Shown piece after piece: positions 24,220 to 36,100 of a stretch of DNA of 64,000 nucleotides (position 1 is the first letter of the stretch; each line of letters starts with the position of its first letter). The translations under genes were made by a program, and so were the position numbers. Where the stretch lies: contig NW_026944388.1 in NCBI RefSeq assembly GCF_033439725.1, forward strand, positions 1,178,001 to 1,242,000. Reading direction: 5' to 3'. Under the pieces are notes generated by a model, which did not search any database, had not been told where the DNA came from, and saw only the letters and a program-made list of their open reading frames with translations. Origin of the DNA: Neurospora tetraspora. Lineage: Eukaryota > Ascomycota > Sordariomycetes > Sordariales > Sordariaceae.

Positions 24220-24377
24220 TACACCTCTGCATGGATATAACTTGTTAGCGTGGTTTTTGGGGGTGGCAAAGAACTTTAAATTTCACACAAGAAATATCTG
24301 GCTTGTCCTTTATTTGGCCCCTGTTTCTCGTAGAATCAACGTACCAAGCTAACAAGTTATATCCATGCAGAGGTGTA
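24220..24377. mobile_element. 158-bp inverted-repeat element (MITE-like)
   Basis: Terminal inverted repeats of 35 bp (24220-24254 and 24343-24377) match at all but one position; the arms begin TACACCTCTGCATGGATATA. The 88-bp interior has no coding capacity. Both ends are TA, so the element could be a Tc1/mariner-type MITE counted with its TA target duplication. A single copy is visible here, so the transposon origin is inferred from structure alone. Confidence 0.6.
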
Positions 24378-24385
24378 GTGTAAAC

Positions 24386-24470
24386 AAAAAAACGACGAAG
24401 ATAACCAGGGAACGAGCACGGGATTTGAATATCACTTCATCCAAAACCATTCCCTATCCAGCTGACCCTC
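24386..24470 (-). other. tRNA-like sequence with poly-T end (possible Pol III unit or SINE head)
   Basis: On the minus strand a box A-like GGGTCAGCTGGATAGG (about 24469-24454) is followed by a box B-like TATTCAAATCCC (24431-24420) and a run of seven T (24392-24386). The acceptor and T stems do not pair, so this is not a functional tRNA. It could be a decayed tRNA or tRNA-derived element, or chance. Confidence 0.25.
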
Positions 24471-27463
24471 CTTTTTACGCATGGCAGATCATGTTTCAAA
24501 ATTGAGTATTTCTGCCTGCCATACGGACCTGGCGAGCCTGGGGTAGTTCTATGTAACGACCATTGATTGATAGTCTGAAGATCACTATACTATATGTACG
24601 CTTCATGTCCCATCTCGAATTTTGTCTCGCTAGTTGTATGAAAGGTGCCGGCCCGTCATCCGATTTTTGCGGTCCTTCAACCCCGCCAAGCCGCCGACTT
24701 ACACGGGCTGTCGGGCTAGCGCAGCAACGTTGGGATGGAATTGGAGTAACGTGGAGGAGCAAAGTGCGGACGACACCAACGGCAAATGTGGGGGTCTGTC
24801 ATCCGGACTTGGATTCCCGATGAACCGTCCGGCCGGGTGTCAGTTAAATCCCAAGTTGCAGTCCTCCTGTCCGCATCCCGCGCCCCGGCATTCCGGGGCG
24901 CCATTGCGCCGATAATGGAGACCCACCGGTCGGAGCTAACCCGACCTGCCAAGTCCCCCGGCCGCTCTCAGTGAGAGAACCGAAGCCATCAACCTCGGCG
25001 CTAAGGAGTTGGCGTTCCAAGACTCGCTCATCTTCTCATGTGCTTGGAACAATCGAGGCAAAGAGTCTTAACTGAAGCGTGGGTTGCTGATCATGCCTGT
25101 GTATTGCGTGTGCCGTGTTTTGGCTTTGTCGATCAATCTCTTTGAGGCAATGCTGTGATGCACCGTGGTTGTTCCATTGTTGGGTTCCGGTTCCCCTGGA
25201 AGCCCGAATGAAGGACACAACTCGGAGCTTCAAGGTGATGGACACTTCAGGGGTACCGCTAATTCTCATTCCCGTCGGATTTATCCTTCCCACATACGGT
25301 CTAGTAGATCGGGGAAAGGACCTGCATGCCGGAGCGCCAACGTAGCAGATGGGGCTGACAGACTTAGCGAGGCCACTCAAGACGACTGGCAAGTTCCAGC
25401 ATGCGGGTGACTCGCAGTGGATGGCAGGACAGCACAACTCCTAAACTTGAGTAGGACTAGTGGGACAGGGGGGATAAATCCGACGGGAGTGAGAAAAAGC
25501 GGTATTTGGCTTCTCTGTTATCTCACAGACGAGAAGTCTTGATACCAATCTAGGTCAATGGTCTCATGATGAATACTCACATACAAGATTGAGTGCCCTG
25601 TCTTCCAAGTGATGAAAACCAAGAGCATGGAACTTGAGAAAACATGCAGTGAGCTTCAAGATCATGATCTGAGGCGAACACACAGTATGCCTCGGTTGGG
25701 TATCGACTGTGCCCAAGTCGCACACAAGAGAACGTTCAATATCTGTTACATATCTTTCCTATGTTTTCCACTCAAGTTGACAAATGAAGTCTTCCCCACT
25801 ACCACTTAGTTATAAACTCAGAAGCCTCATTTGTCCAAAGGCCAAAAAAAACACCTGTTGTCTGTTGATGCCTGGCAGCCCAAGAATGGGCCCGGCCGTG
25901 TTCCATCGCTGCAGCGATAAGGTGAGGGCCGTGTAGACAACACTGTACAGTACTATTCCGTTCCGTTACCGCGTGGGTGGCCATGGATGATGGGTCGGAC
26001 GGGACCCTCTTGTGTTGAGATTCTTCTCCATCTTTGGGCGTCCAGGTCGTCATGCCTTGCATTGCATGGCCTTCAGATCGTACTGCCGCTAAAAAATAAC
26101 GGCGGGTTCGGACTGGGAAGCGTGACAGGTCAAAATCTTCCAAGCCCAAAAACGTGCGCAGTGCGACTTTTTAAAGCCTCTCGTTGCGAACAAGAGAAGC
26201 ATCCGAAGCCAACCGCGACGCTTCGAGTTGGGTCTTATATCTGTCTCCAGACAGTTGCTATCGAGTAAGTCGAAACCCGAAAGGGAGAGAACTGAATCGC
26301 CAACTCCAGCTCGTATACACTCGTCGCAGTTGCGCCATCAGTGCAGCCCAAACGGATATAATTCTCTCAAGTCCGGAGCTTCAAGTCAAGACACCAATTA
26401 TCCCAATTGGTAGGCCGGAAGACGCACCTAAGACGGTCTAGATACTACCTCTACCTACCTCGACAAGCTTGTCCGACCAAGGACTGAAGAGGAAACATTC
26501 TGTTAGTTTCCACTTGTGAGATATTACACTACTATACCAGGCTGTTTACGTACGGTTCATAGTTGCGGTGCGCACTAACACCCAAGCTCCGGTCGCTAAC
26601 TGGCCAGCGCGGTGTCCCTTTTTTCGGCGTGTTTTTGGCGTGTTGACGGGGTCCTCAGTACAACTAGGAATCCCGGATCACCGACGAACTGGTCCCGAGC
26701 GTCGTCACTTGTTCGGGTCGGGTTTGGAACTTGGGTCGGTCCCGTTCTTGAAACCCACCGTGACGCCTCCCGCTGCCATCTCCCTTAAACGAACCATTCT
26801 ACCTAACCTCCGTCCTTTACACTCCCGTCCATCCAAACCTCCAAACCACCAACACTTGGCCAATTCCGAGGGCCGGACACCTCTTCCCGACATTTACGAA
26901 CCCATACGCCATACGCCATACGCTCCCGTCCAGTTCTCTTGGGGCAGCAACGCCTCCGTCCAGAGGTCACATTGGTCTAGCCCAACGGTCCCGTCCGGCT
27001 GCTTCGCTTGCGCATCCGCTCGACTTGCGTATTGTCCATCCGATTATCGCCAACTGTATTTCGATCCAGATCCCCCCCTCTCCAGTCCTTGCTTCGCATC
27101 GCAGAACATCGAACTTCCAAAGACGCCCCGACTACGACGCGCAGGCGGAGCACCCCCGACACTCCGACAGAGCTTTTCTCGACTTTCGATCTGCAGCCCC
27201 GCCCGCCTGACCTGCGAGTCCTGCGAGACCCCGACCGAACACACATTTGCAACACTCCGAGTTTCCTTTATCCCTCGGGGCCAAACAATCAGCAGGAACG
27301 CGACAACTCCTTGCGCCCCGTCGTCTAGCTTGAATTTGGCGTGCCTCCAGTTTGACAAGCGTGTTGCTCAATTATGCTCGGGATATATGGTGGAAACCTG
27401 GAGAATGGTGGGTTCTGGCCCTGTCCCCCTTCCCGCGAACTATCTTTCCGTCCCATCATCATC
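24471..27463. other. intergenic DNA upstream of the PAS kinase gene
   Basis: About 3 kb without a supported gene. From about 26560 the + strand becomes rich in C/T and open in one frame for 386 codons (26568-27728). That product is Ser/Pro/Arg-rich without domains and overlaps the kinase gene's 5' exons in another frame, so it is taken as 5' leader or promoter DNA. Confidence 0.5.
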
Positions 27464-30400
27464 ATGCATGCGCCCGTCATCCTTCAGTCTGATCCCGTAC
27501 GCGGCGTGCCCCTGTTGCCCGGACATTACATTCAGCCAAGCACTGCTTCTACTCTCAAACATGATTCGCAGCGCAGACTGTACTGACACATGCCGTGCCA
27601 TTGATCCCAGGCGAAGAAAGACAACGACACGATGCGGAGGGGCAAGGCCGGTCAGCCTCGCTGTCAGTGTCGCCCGCCCTGCATCTGCCCAAGAACAAGA
27701 GCACCGGGAACCTTTGCGTAACGAGTGACAGCTCCGAAAGGGCGCGCCTTCGCTTCTCCTTCGATGCCGGCCCGGCTGCCGTTGAGTACGATGCCATGAC
27801 AAGGTTAGCAAATGTTTACATGGTTGCAAGGAGTCAACACAAGGTTCACAGGGCCGCAAGGCTGCTTCGAATCTGGAAGCCCTTCACTTGTCTCACATTC
27901 ACCGGTTTGCGGATGCACAGTCGCACAATCTGATTCGGGGCCCCCCACCGCCACCGCCCGTCCATATCTCGCACCCTGCCAGCCTGCTTGCTGACTTCCT
28001 CTCCCTTCCTTAGAAGTTCTGTCATGACCGACCACGACCACGGTCTTGGTCTCTCCGGTTTGCGACGCATTCGACAGCAACCACCTCCCCTCCGTACCGG
28101 CACTCTGCCCTCAGCACCCGGAAGTCGGAAACCTTCCTTCGGGTCGGCCATTACCAGATCTGCCTCCGTCTCAACCATGCTGGATGTGCACAACAACTCG
28201 ATACCCTTACATTCGGTCCCCAATTCGCCAAGCATAGCCTTCACCGAAGACCTCAGCCGCTTCCCTTCCGAATCCCTCCACTCCTTCTCCTTCGCCCACC
28301 AGTCTGAAGACTTGATACACAACCGCCAAAACGTTCTGAAGAGGTCTATCGAGTTTATGAAGGATCGCATGGGGTGGTCAGTGGCGTCCAATACCGCCAA
28401 TGCGGCTCTTGCTAGTGCGCAAGCACGAGTAACAGGCGACGTCGAGACTCAAAACATGTTGGACTTGTTGGCACGGGCACAGCTGGTGGGAGCTGGGAGC
28501 CTCCCCAACGGTGCTGTGACCTTGTCTACGGGGCCTCTTACCGGACCGGCCGAGCTGTCAGGGGAGAACATCTTCGACAAACAGTTTATGGTACCCAGGG
28601 TCGCGAGTCCAGAGCCACTCGAGGACGACGACAGCATAGCGCCAGAATCACCGGCCTCTCAGAAGACTATTGGAGCGACAAAACGTCAAAAGGAAATAGA
28701 CACGTCCCGGCCAGCAAAGTTCAGCCTCGGCAACGACTCCGAACACTCATCCAGGAGTACAACCAACGAGAGCGGTACTACTGCGCAGACATCGCCATCA
28801 ACCTCTCTGCGTCCAGGCTTCTTGAAGCGAACCATGACCGATACGGAGCATGCGCAGATGCAGCAGAAGCTCATGGATGTCATGGCGACACCTTTTCTTG
28901 CCGTCGAATCCGGTCCACAAGACCACCTGTCTTCCCCCGCCCGACAGTCATTCTCGAGCATTTCGAGTCAGCCACCTGCAATCTCATCCGCCGTCCATGG
29001 TCACTCGACAAGGTGGGCACCCGCTGCCCAAGCCATCTTTACTACCGAGTCGAAGCCCCCCTGGACGATTCTTGCCGCCAACGATCTTGCGTGCCTTTTG
29101 TTTGGAGTCACCAAAGCCGAGGTCAGGAAGATGGGAATTCTAGAAGTCGTGCAGGGGGAAAGGAGGGCGTGGCTGGAGCGAAAGTTACTTCAGGGATCAT
29201 CCGACGACGCTGGTGACGGATCGGAGAGCGAGATCGTTAAGCCAGTCTCCCCTCCACCCATGTCCAGTATCCTAGGATCCCGTGGCGGAGGAATAACCGC
29301 GAAGCTCCTAAGCAAGCCCAACTCCCGAAACCAACCCCCAAAAAGCAACGCCGGTAGAAGAGCAGCGACGATTCACAATGGCGACCCGAAACCACCAAAA
29401 CCAGGACAAGGTCATCACCCTGCGTCCCAGTCGAGGGGCGTATTGCTTTGCGGCGATGTGGTACCAATTCAGGTAAGTTCTGGCACTTTGCAAAATAATT
29501 AAAAGTCTAGCACTAACCAGACGTACAGAAACGCAATGGCGCGACGGGTTCGGCCAGTCTCTGGGTCAAGGAGAAAAAAGTGGGTCTGATTTGGGTTCTT
29601 GAAGAGATCCATGAGGACGTTGCGTATTTGACGCTGGATGAGGAGGGCATCGTCCTCAAGCTTTCTGGAGCTCTCGGTCCAATTTGGGGCGATGAGAACT
29701 TGAAGCCCGGTATGGATGTGGGCAAACTAATACCTCGCATTCCCCGCCAAGGTTTCGACCCACGCACTGGAGATATTGATTACGCACAGATTGCGAAGCG
29801 AAGATATTACACTTGCCGCAACTCTGACAAAATCAACATCCCAGCAACGATTGACCAAGTCAGGGGTCAGTCCGAACTGCGAGTAGCAAGTTTCCCGCAT
29901 ATCGCCGGTATTGTGGTTGTCGATCCTCAGACCTTTACCATCAAGAGCTCGAATTCGGTCTTCTGCGGTGCACTCTTCGGCCACGAAAAGCCCGATGGAT
30001 TGCCTATCAGTCATCTCGTTCCGGACTTTGCAGGTGTAATACGCATTCTAACGGACGAAGATGGCATCGACCTGGTAGACGGTATCGTTGTACCCGAACA
30101 CTCCTTCCGAAAAGCTGCAGCGTTCCTTGCATTGAAAGAAGGACGTCCGGATGCTGCAACAAGTCTACTGCGCCCCGAAGGACTTCCTGCAAAGCATCGT
30201 GATGGGTCTGAGCTCAAGATCGATATTCAAATGCGGGTTGTAAAGAGCGAAAAGCAAACGCAGATATCGGATCAAGCAATCGTCGAAGAAAGTGAGGATG
30301 AAGAGTCAGTGTCCGGCGCGGACATGACGGACAGTTTCACCGTTTCTCAGTCCGAACTTGTTTATGCACTTTGGATTACCTATTCACGGCACCTTCACGC

Positions 30401-31593
30401 CACCAAAAATAATCTGGGTTCCGCATCGCCCTTGTTATCTGGAACAGCAACTCCACTACATCAACCTTCACCCGGACAAACTCCCGCCCATACCCCTCCG
30501 AAAATGGATTCCGACTCGAGCTCGGAATCAGAATCGGAGACTCCAAGCCAGCGAAGGGAATCCGCAACCTCACTCATCACCCGCCAGCTGAAGGAAGTCG
30601 CAATGACAGCTGCTGCCAAGCTCACGGGCACACCAAAGGCCGTCGAGCCCAAAAAGGAAGACATTCAGACGCCAAAGCCGGTGGAGCCTCCAACGAAGAA
30701 AACAATCGACGACTTTGTGATTCTGGAAGACATGGGTCAGGGTGCCTACGGTCAGGTGAAGCTGGCTCGGTACAAGAACAGCGGCAAGAAGTGCGTGTTG
30801 AAGTACGTCACCAAGAAACGCATTCTCGTCGACACCTGGACGCGCGACAGAAGACTCGGCACCGTGCCTCTGGAGATCCACGTTCTCGACTTCCTGCGAA
30901 GGGAAGGATTCAAGCACCCCAACATCGTCGAAATGGAAGACTTCTTCGAGGACGACATCAACTACTACATCGAGATGGTCCCCCATGGGCTGCCCGGCAT
31001 GGATCTTTTCGACTATATTGAGCTTCGCACGAACATGGAGGAGCAAGAGTGTCGTAGCATTTTCGTACAGGTCGTACGCGCCATCCACCATCTGCACACC
31101 AAGGCGCTGGTCGTCCACCGCGACATCAAGGACGAGAATGTCATTCTGGACGGAGAGGGACAGGTCAAGTTGATCGATTTTGGAAGCGCGGCGTACATCA
31201 AGAGCGGACCCTTTGATGTGTTTGTGGGTACCATTGGTAAGTCTTTTTTTGCTCCTTATCCTCCCCTTCCAACATTTTCCTTCGAGGATTTTTATAGCAT
31301 ACTAACCGAAACAACCTACAGATTACGCCGCCCCTGAGGTCCTCGCCGGCAAGCCCTACGGCGGCAAGGAACAGGACATCTGGGCCCTCGGCATCCTCCT
31401 CTACACCATCATCTACAAGGAGAACCCCTTCTACAGTATCGACGAGATCATGGATCGCGACCTGCGCGTCCCTTACGTCATCAGCGACGAGAGTATCGAC
31501 TTGATACGGAAGATGCTCGATCGCGATGTCTCGAAGCGGTTGACAATCGAGGAGGTCTTGGCGCATCCTTGGTGTAATATGGAGGATGATTAG
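27464..31593 (+). CDS. PAS-domain serine/threonine kinase (PASK/Psk1 family)
   Basis: Proposed five exons: 27464-27496, 27577-27803, 28014-29472, 29529-31236 and 31322-31593; 1,232 residues with phase kept at every junction. PAS-like segments lie at about 425-475 (IFTTESKPPWTILAANDLA...LFG) and 695-745 (GIVVVDPQTFTIKSSNSVFCG). The kinase domain is about 968-1225: MGQGAYGQVKLA, the Lys in CVLKYVTKKRI, HRDIKDEN (about 1103), DFGSA and, split by the last intron, APEVLAGKPYGGKEQDIWALG. PAS kinases couple nutrient state to sugar storage, cell-wall glucan and translation. The last two introns are secure. The first two exons are less so: they extend the frame upstream of MTDHDHGLGL (28024) through KNKSTGNLC, across an intron with a CTGAC branch point. 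A shorter form would begin at 28024. Confidence 0.87.
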
Positions 31594-32401
31594 GGTCCGG
31601 ATTCTGTTCGCGCGTTAAGTCAAGGGAGAAAAGCGTAGACGGGAGAAGAGGAAGGAAAAGCTGATGTGAATGAATGAAACGGAATTCTGTTACTACGCGT
31701 GGAGATGTTGTATGTTCTGAGCGTGTGCTGCCAGCAGGGATAAGAGAGGAGATACCTGGGGCCTGGGGGGGTGGGAACGACGGAGAAAAGTGGTTGGTGG
31801 TGGTTGTTCTTTCTTCCTTGTTACCCATGATACCGACATATCCATATTGCATATCATCAACCTAAAAACATCAAGTATTTTTGGTTGTTAGAAAAGAGGC
31901 GTTTTTTTTATTTTTATGATTCTCTTGTCATGAGCATATCTTACCTACCTACCTACATTTGCACCTGTTAGCTTTTATCTGGAGATATTTTCTAAAACCA
32001 TTTCGTTCTTGTGGAATCATGAGATAAACAAGATAGACCACGACCTCATAGCGCAATCAACAATTGTGTTTTTCCATGATGTCTACCTATGAAAGTCATG
32101 CTTCTGTACGCTTCACACTCAATAACTTCTTTCGCCTTCAATCATATCCCCGAAGGATCAACATCCTCCGGTCCAAAGCCTCTTCCCAACACAACACACC
32201 TTTAAAATGCCACACATCCGTCCATCGATCACGGCAGCCACTCAAAGCCATGTTCAACTTTCGCCCGCTCGCCGCCGGCTGCTTACGGCTGCAGGATCGA
32301 GTCACACAGCATATGTCTGTTCTTCCTGATTGCGGAGAGAAATCGAGATGTGTATGTATGTGTCGTTCTGTTGACAGGCCTTTCTTTGAGCTGTCATGAT
32401 G
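31594..32401. other. 3' flank of the PAS kinase gene
   Basis: About 800 bp, moderately AT-rich, presumably 3' UTR and spacer. No gene or RNA was recognised. Confidence 0.55.
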
Positions 32402-32838
32402 GAACCCTTCCGCAGCTATAAGGCTTTCTCTTTCTTCCCTTTTGATAATCGAGGCTCGGTCGGTCAATCCCCCCTCTGACGGGATTAATTAGATAATGAA
32501 TGCACGAGTAGAAGGAACAAAAGGACAACAACACCACGGCAAATTGGAGCGCAGTACAACCCTCGACTGACTGGAGGTACGACGGGAGCTTCGCAGCTAA
32601 CGTGGACTTTCAGATATGGAACTGGAAACCCTTCCGCAGCTATAAGGCTTTCTCTTCCCTTTTGATAATCGAGGCTCCGTCAGGTCAATCCCCCTCAGTC
32701 GGACGGGATTAATTAAATAATGCGCGAGTAGAAGGAACAAAAAAAAGGACAAAACCACGGCAAATTGGAGCGCAGTACGACCCTCGACTGACTGGAGGTA
32801 CGACGGGAGCTCTCAGCTAACGTGGACTTTCAGATATG
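32402..32838. repeat. 222-bp tandem direct duplication
   Basis: Two copies (32402-32618 and 32625-32838) both begin GAAC/GAAACCCTTCCGCAGC and end CGTGGACTTTCAGATATG. They differ by a dozen or so small indels and substitutions in no RIP-like direction. No coding frame is shared. The unit is below the length that RIP needs. Confidence 0.85.
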
Positions 32839-33869
32839 TACGTAGCAGGCTTAGTTCTTTCTAGTCACTTGGTGTTGTTGGCGTGTGTGACACTCCCAGT
32901 GTCGCTCAACTGTCACAGCACCCAGATGAATGTTAATGAAAAAACTGTGAGGCTGGGATCATAAGTTCAGGAAGAAAAGTGAACGAAGTCATCCCCAGGA
33001 GGTGGAAGCGGAATGGGGTTTTGGGAAGAATGGCAGTTATGCGATTTGTAGGTAGGTACCTGCCCTGGTACTGAGCCGTCAGTCTGGCTGTTAGTGAACA
33101 CCTTCAACCACAACGATCAAACGCTCGTCATTTGCGCAAGTGGGTACTCCAGTATTGGCTAGAAAATTGACGAGGGATGAAGAATGGGACGAGTTGATGT
33201 TACTCGTATACAGAAGGGCAGCAATGACATTGTTCTGTCATGGCGACTCAGTCTTCTTCTGATGGTATTTCAGGCCAGCTGAGGTTGTGATTGTGTGGTA
33301 CCTTTGATGGGCGAGAACGACGCAAACAGGACAACACCTACCGGCAGCCGGCGACAGGTACAAGGCACCTCCCAGATACTTTGCCCACCTGCCCTTGCCG
33401 TCAGAAGCAGCCACTGAGAGCGGAGCAAGCGTAGCACAGGGCGGGAACCCCACTCGGTGAATGAAGTCACTATCAAGTGTCAACAACTTGAGCCGTGGAC
33501 GCCCTTGTCTTCATGGCATGCCATTCTAGATGCCTTCTGGTTTGCTTCCTCTGATGGAGAAACAAGTGATACAATAATTAACGACATCAACAGCTTCATG
33601 AAACAACCTCGATATCTTCAAAAGAGGGCAAAGTTCGTTGACGTGCTGGGCCATTACCTTGTTGTGGTAGGCAATGGTAGTGGTACCAACCCCAGGCTGT
33701 TTCCAACCGTACCTTGCGTAGGCGTGTCTAGGGGAGAGCTCCTGAGCTTCCCTGCACCATGGGGCTGCCACCACTCCCCTACCCGTCTGCTGTCGACCCC
33801 TCTTCCTCTTTTTGCTGGATTCGTCTTTCCATCCACCTGCAAGTTCGTTCTCCAAATTTGCTGGTGTGA
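32839..33869. other. intergenic DNA, nothing recognised
   Basis: About 1 kb between the tandem duplication and the CT-rich leader of the KH gene. Short open frames on both strands lack domain content or splice support. Confidence 0.5.
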
Positions 33870-34130
33870 AATTTAACCGTCTTCCATCACCCCTCCCGTC
33901 CACTTTTTCCACCTTACCTCTCTCTACCTTCTCTGTTTCTCTACCTCTTCCCCTTCTACACTTTCCCACCTCAACCTTCCACGCCTCTCTCGTGTCCGCT
34001 CCGAATCCCTTCCTCTTTACCTCTCTCTCTACCTCTACTCCATCCGCCCCTCCTCACCTCCTCGTCTCCGGACCTCTTCTTATCTCCTCCTCCCCTCCTC
34101 GGCACTTTGATCTACTGTGAGTCTTCCCCC
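33870..34130 (+). promoter_or_regulatory. long pyrimidine-rich tract upstream of the KH gene
   Basis: About 250 bp are overwhelmingly C and T on the + strand (CCTCTCTCTACC-type sequence repeated with variation). Such CT-rich tracts are common around the transcription start of well-expressed filamentous fungal genes. A promoter or start-site role for the KH gene is inferred from position and composition. Confidence 0.4.
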
Positions 34131-34367
34131 GTCGTTCCAACGCAAAGCATCGCCTCCCCGGTTGCCCTTGACCTCCCTCGCTACCTTGCGCCTGGGGGAG
34201 GAAACCGGCAGCATTCCGACTGCGGACTGTATTCACCACACGCTCTCGAGCTCTAGTCTCTGATAGGACTCGAGGTAACCTCGACTAACACGTTCTATCT
34301 GTGCCCAGCTAGACTCTTTGACTATCCCGTCTCTGAGTGCTTGCCTGCCGCTCAAACGCCCAAAAAG

Positions 34368-34636
34368 GTACGTGCATCCCCCGGACCTGCCTGCCCCGCT
34401 ACTAGGGAGCCTCCCACTCCACCGTCTGCAGGGACAGCTCTGCAACGGCCCACCATTTCTCCTTCTGTTTTGCTGCGTTCGCGGCCTTCCATCACTTCCA
34501 AGTATCTGTTATTTCGAGTTTCTATCAAAGAAAGGGCACCTGTTCTGTTGGTCCTCAAGTTTGTACTGTTGGTTTCCTTCCATCTGTCATTTTACCCTGT
34601 GGCTTACCTAAGGCTCTTGCCGTTTTTGGGGTGCAG
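34368..34636 (+). other. possible 5' UTR intron of the KH gene
   Basis: A GTACGT donor at 34368 follows AAAAAG, and GTGCAG at 34631-34636 is a good acceptor. Removing the 269 bp would join a CT-rich leader to the leader just before the ATG at 34874. Inferred from splice signals only. Confidence 0.35.
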
Positions 34637-34873
34637 CAACAAGAGCTTGAGCTTTTCTTTGTCACATTGCCCACTGACTTTGGCCTGACTTCCCCCAACA
34701 CCCTCGGCCATCAAGTCAAACTATCCCCAACCAGCCCTCCCTCTCAACGTAAACAACTACCTGTCTACAAGCTAGGTGGTTCGTCTACTAATCCCCTCCT
34801 CCTCCATCCAGATCGGACTTCTACTCCTCCAACCTCTCAACCCATTCACTTCCCAGCTTCTCGGAAATACATC

Positions 34874-36100
34874 ATGTCTGCCAGCCAAGACTCCATTCCC
34901 GCCAACGGTGGCAGCATCGAGGAGAACCTCGATCACCTCAAGCTCGATGACAATGAACCCCGCCTGGGCCCCGATGGCGAGCCCGCCCCCAGAACCGACG
35001 AAGAATACGCACAGACTACCCTTACTCTGAGAGCCATCGTGTCTTCCAAGGAAGCTGGTGTGATCATTGGCAAGGGCGGCCAGAACGTTGCCAACCTCCG
35101 TGACGAAACTGGCGTCAAGGCCGGTGTTAGCAAGGTTGTCCAGGGTGTTCATGACCGCGTCCTGACCATTACCGGTGGCTGCGATGCTGTCTCCAAGGCG
35201 TACGCTGTTGTCGCTCGCTCCCTTCTCGAAGGCGCCCCGTCTGTTGGCATGGGTGGCGTCATCTCTGCCAACGGCACTCATCGTACGATTGAACCCACTG
35301 AAATGCTTTGAGCACCGCTAACCTTCTGTGTAGCCATCAAGTTGCTCATCTCCCATAACCAGATGGGCACAGTCATCGGCCGCCAAGGTCTCAAGATCAA
35401 GCACATCCAGGATGTCTCGGGCGTTCGCATGGTTGCGCAGAAGGAGATGCTGCCGCAATCAACCGAACGCGTAGTTGAGGTGCAGGGTACTCCCGAGGGC
35501 ATTCAGCGCGCTGTCTGGGAGATTTGCAAGTGCCTGGTCGATGACTGGCAGCGGGGCACCGGCACCGTTTTGTACAACCCTGTTGTCCGTGGCGGTGGCC
35601 AACCTCTCGGCGGCGAGCGCAACTATCCCCAGGAAAGATCGTACGGTAGCTCTCGTGTCACACGGACTGGCAATGGTGCCGATTTCAGCAGCAACAGTGG
35701 TGGACGCCCTTACAACAACCGTCGTTCTGATTCCGACGCCGCCTCTCGTGGCCCTCCTACCCATGATGAGAACGGAGAGGAAATCCAGACCCAGAACATC
35801 AGCATCCCCGCTGATATGGTTGGCTGCATCATTGGACGTGCAGGCTCCAAGATTAGCGAGATCCGCAAGGCCTCTGGTGCGCGCATCTCGATTGCCAAGG
35901 TGAGTGATGAGCCTTTAATATGTTCAAGGTGAAACGGTTATTAACACGACTGATAGGGTCCTCATGACGAATCTGGCGAGCGCATGTTCACCATTATGGG
36001 CTCTGCCAAGGCCAACGAGACCGCTCTGTACCTCCTCTACGAGAACCTGGAGGCGGAGAAGACGCGCCGCTCTTCCCAGGCTCTTGAGCCTTCCGAGTAG
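34874..36100 (+). CDS. triple-KH RNA-binding protein (PCBP/hnRNP-E, yeast Hek2/Pbp2, fission yeast Rnc1 type)
   Basis: Three exons: 34874-35282, 35334-35899 and 35957-36100, introns 51 and 57 bp; 372 residues. Three KH domains each carry a GXXG loop: AGVIIGKGGQNVANL (KH1, about 50-115), MGTVIGRQGLKIKHI (KH2, about 137-200) and MVGCIIGRAGSKISEI (KH3, about 287-350). An Arg/Gly/Ser/Asn-rich linker (about 215-280) separates KH2 and KH3. The acidic N-terminus starts MSASQDSIPANGG. Proteins of this shape bind C- or U-rich single-stranded RNA and control mRNA stability, localisation or translation. The last exon encodes only 47 residues but completes KH3 and gives a stop in frame. The frame open upstream of the ATG to 34631 is leader. 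Confidence 0.93.

Noticed and set aside
24386-24470. Functional nuclear tRNA on the minus strand
   Set aside because: Acceptor and T stems do not pair and the box spacing is short. Kept only as a tRNA-like sequence.
34631-34873. 81-codon N-terminal extension of the KH protein
   Set aside because: Leader-like Ser/Pro/Thr composition; MSASQDSIP has a good start context and precedes the acidic N-terminus of the protein.
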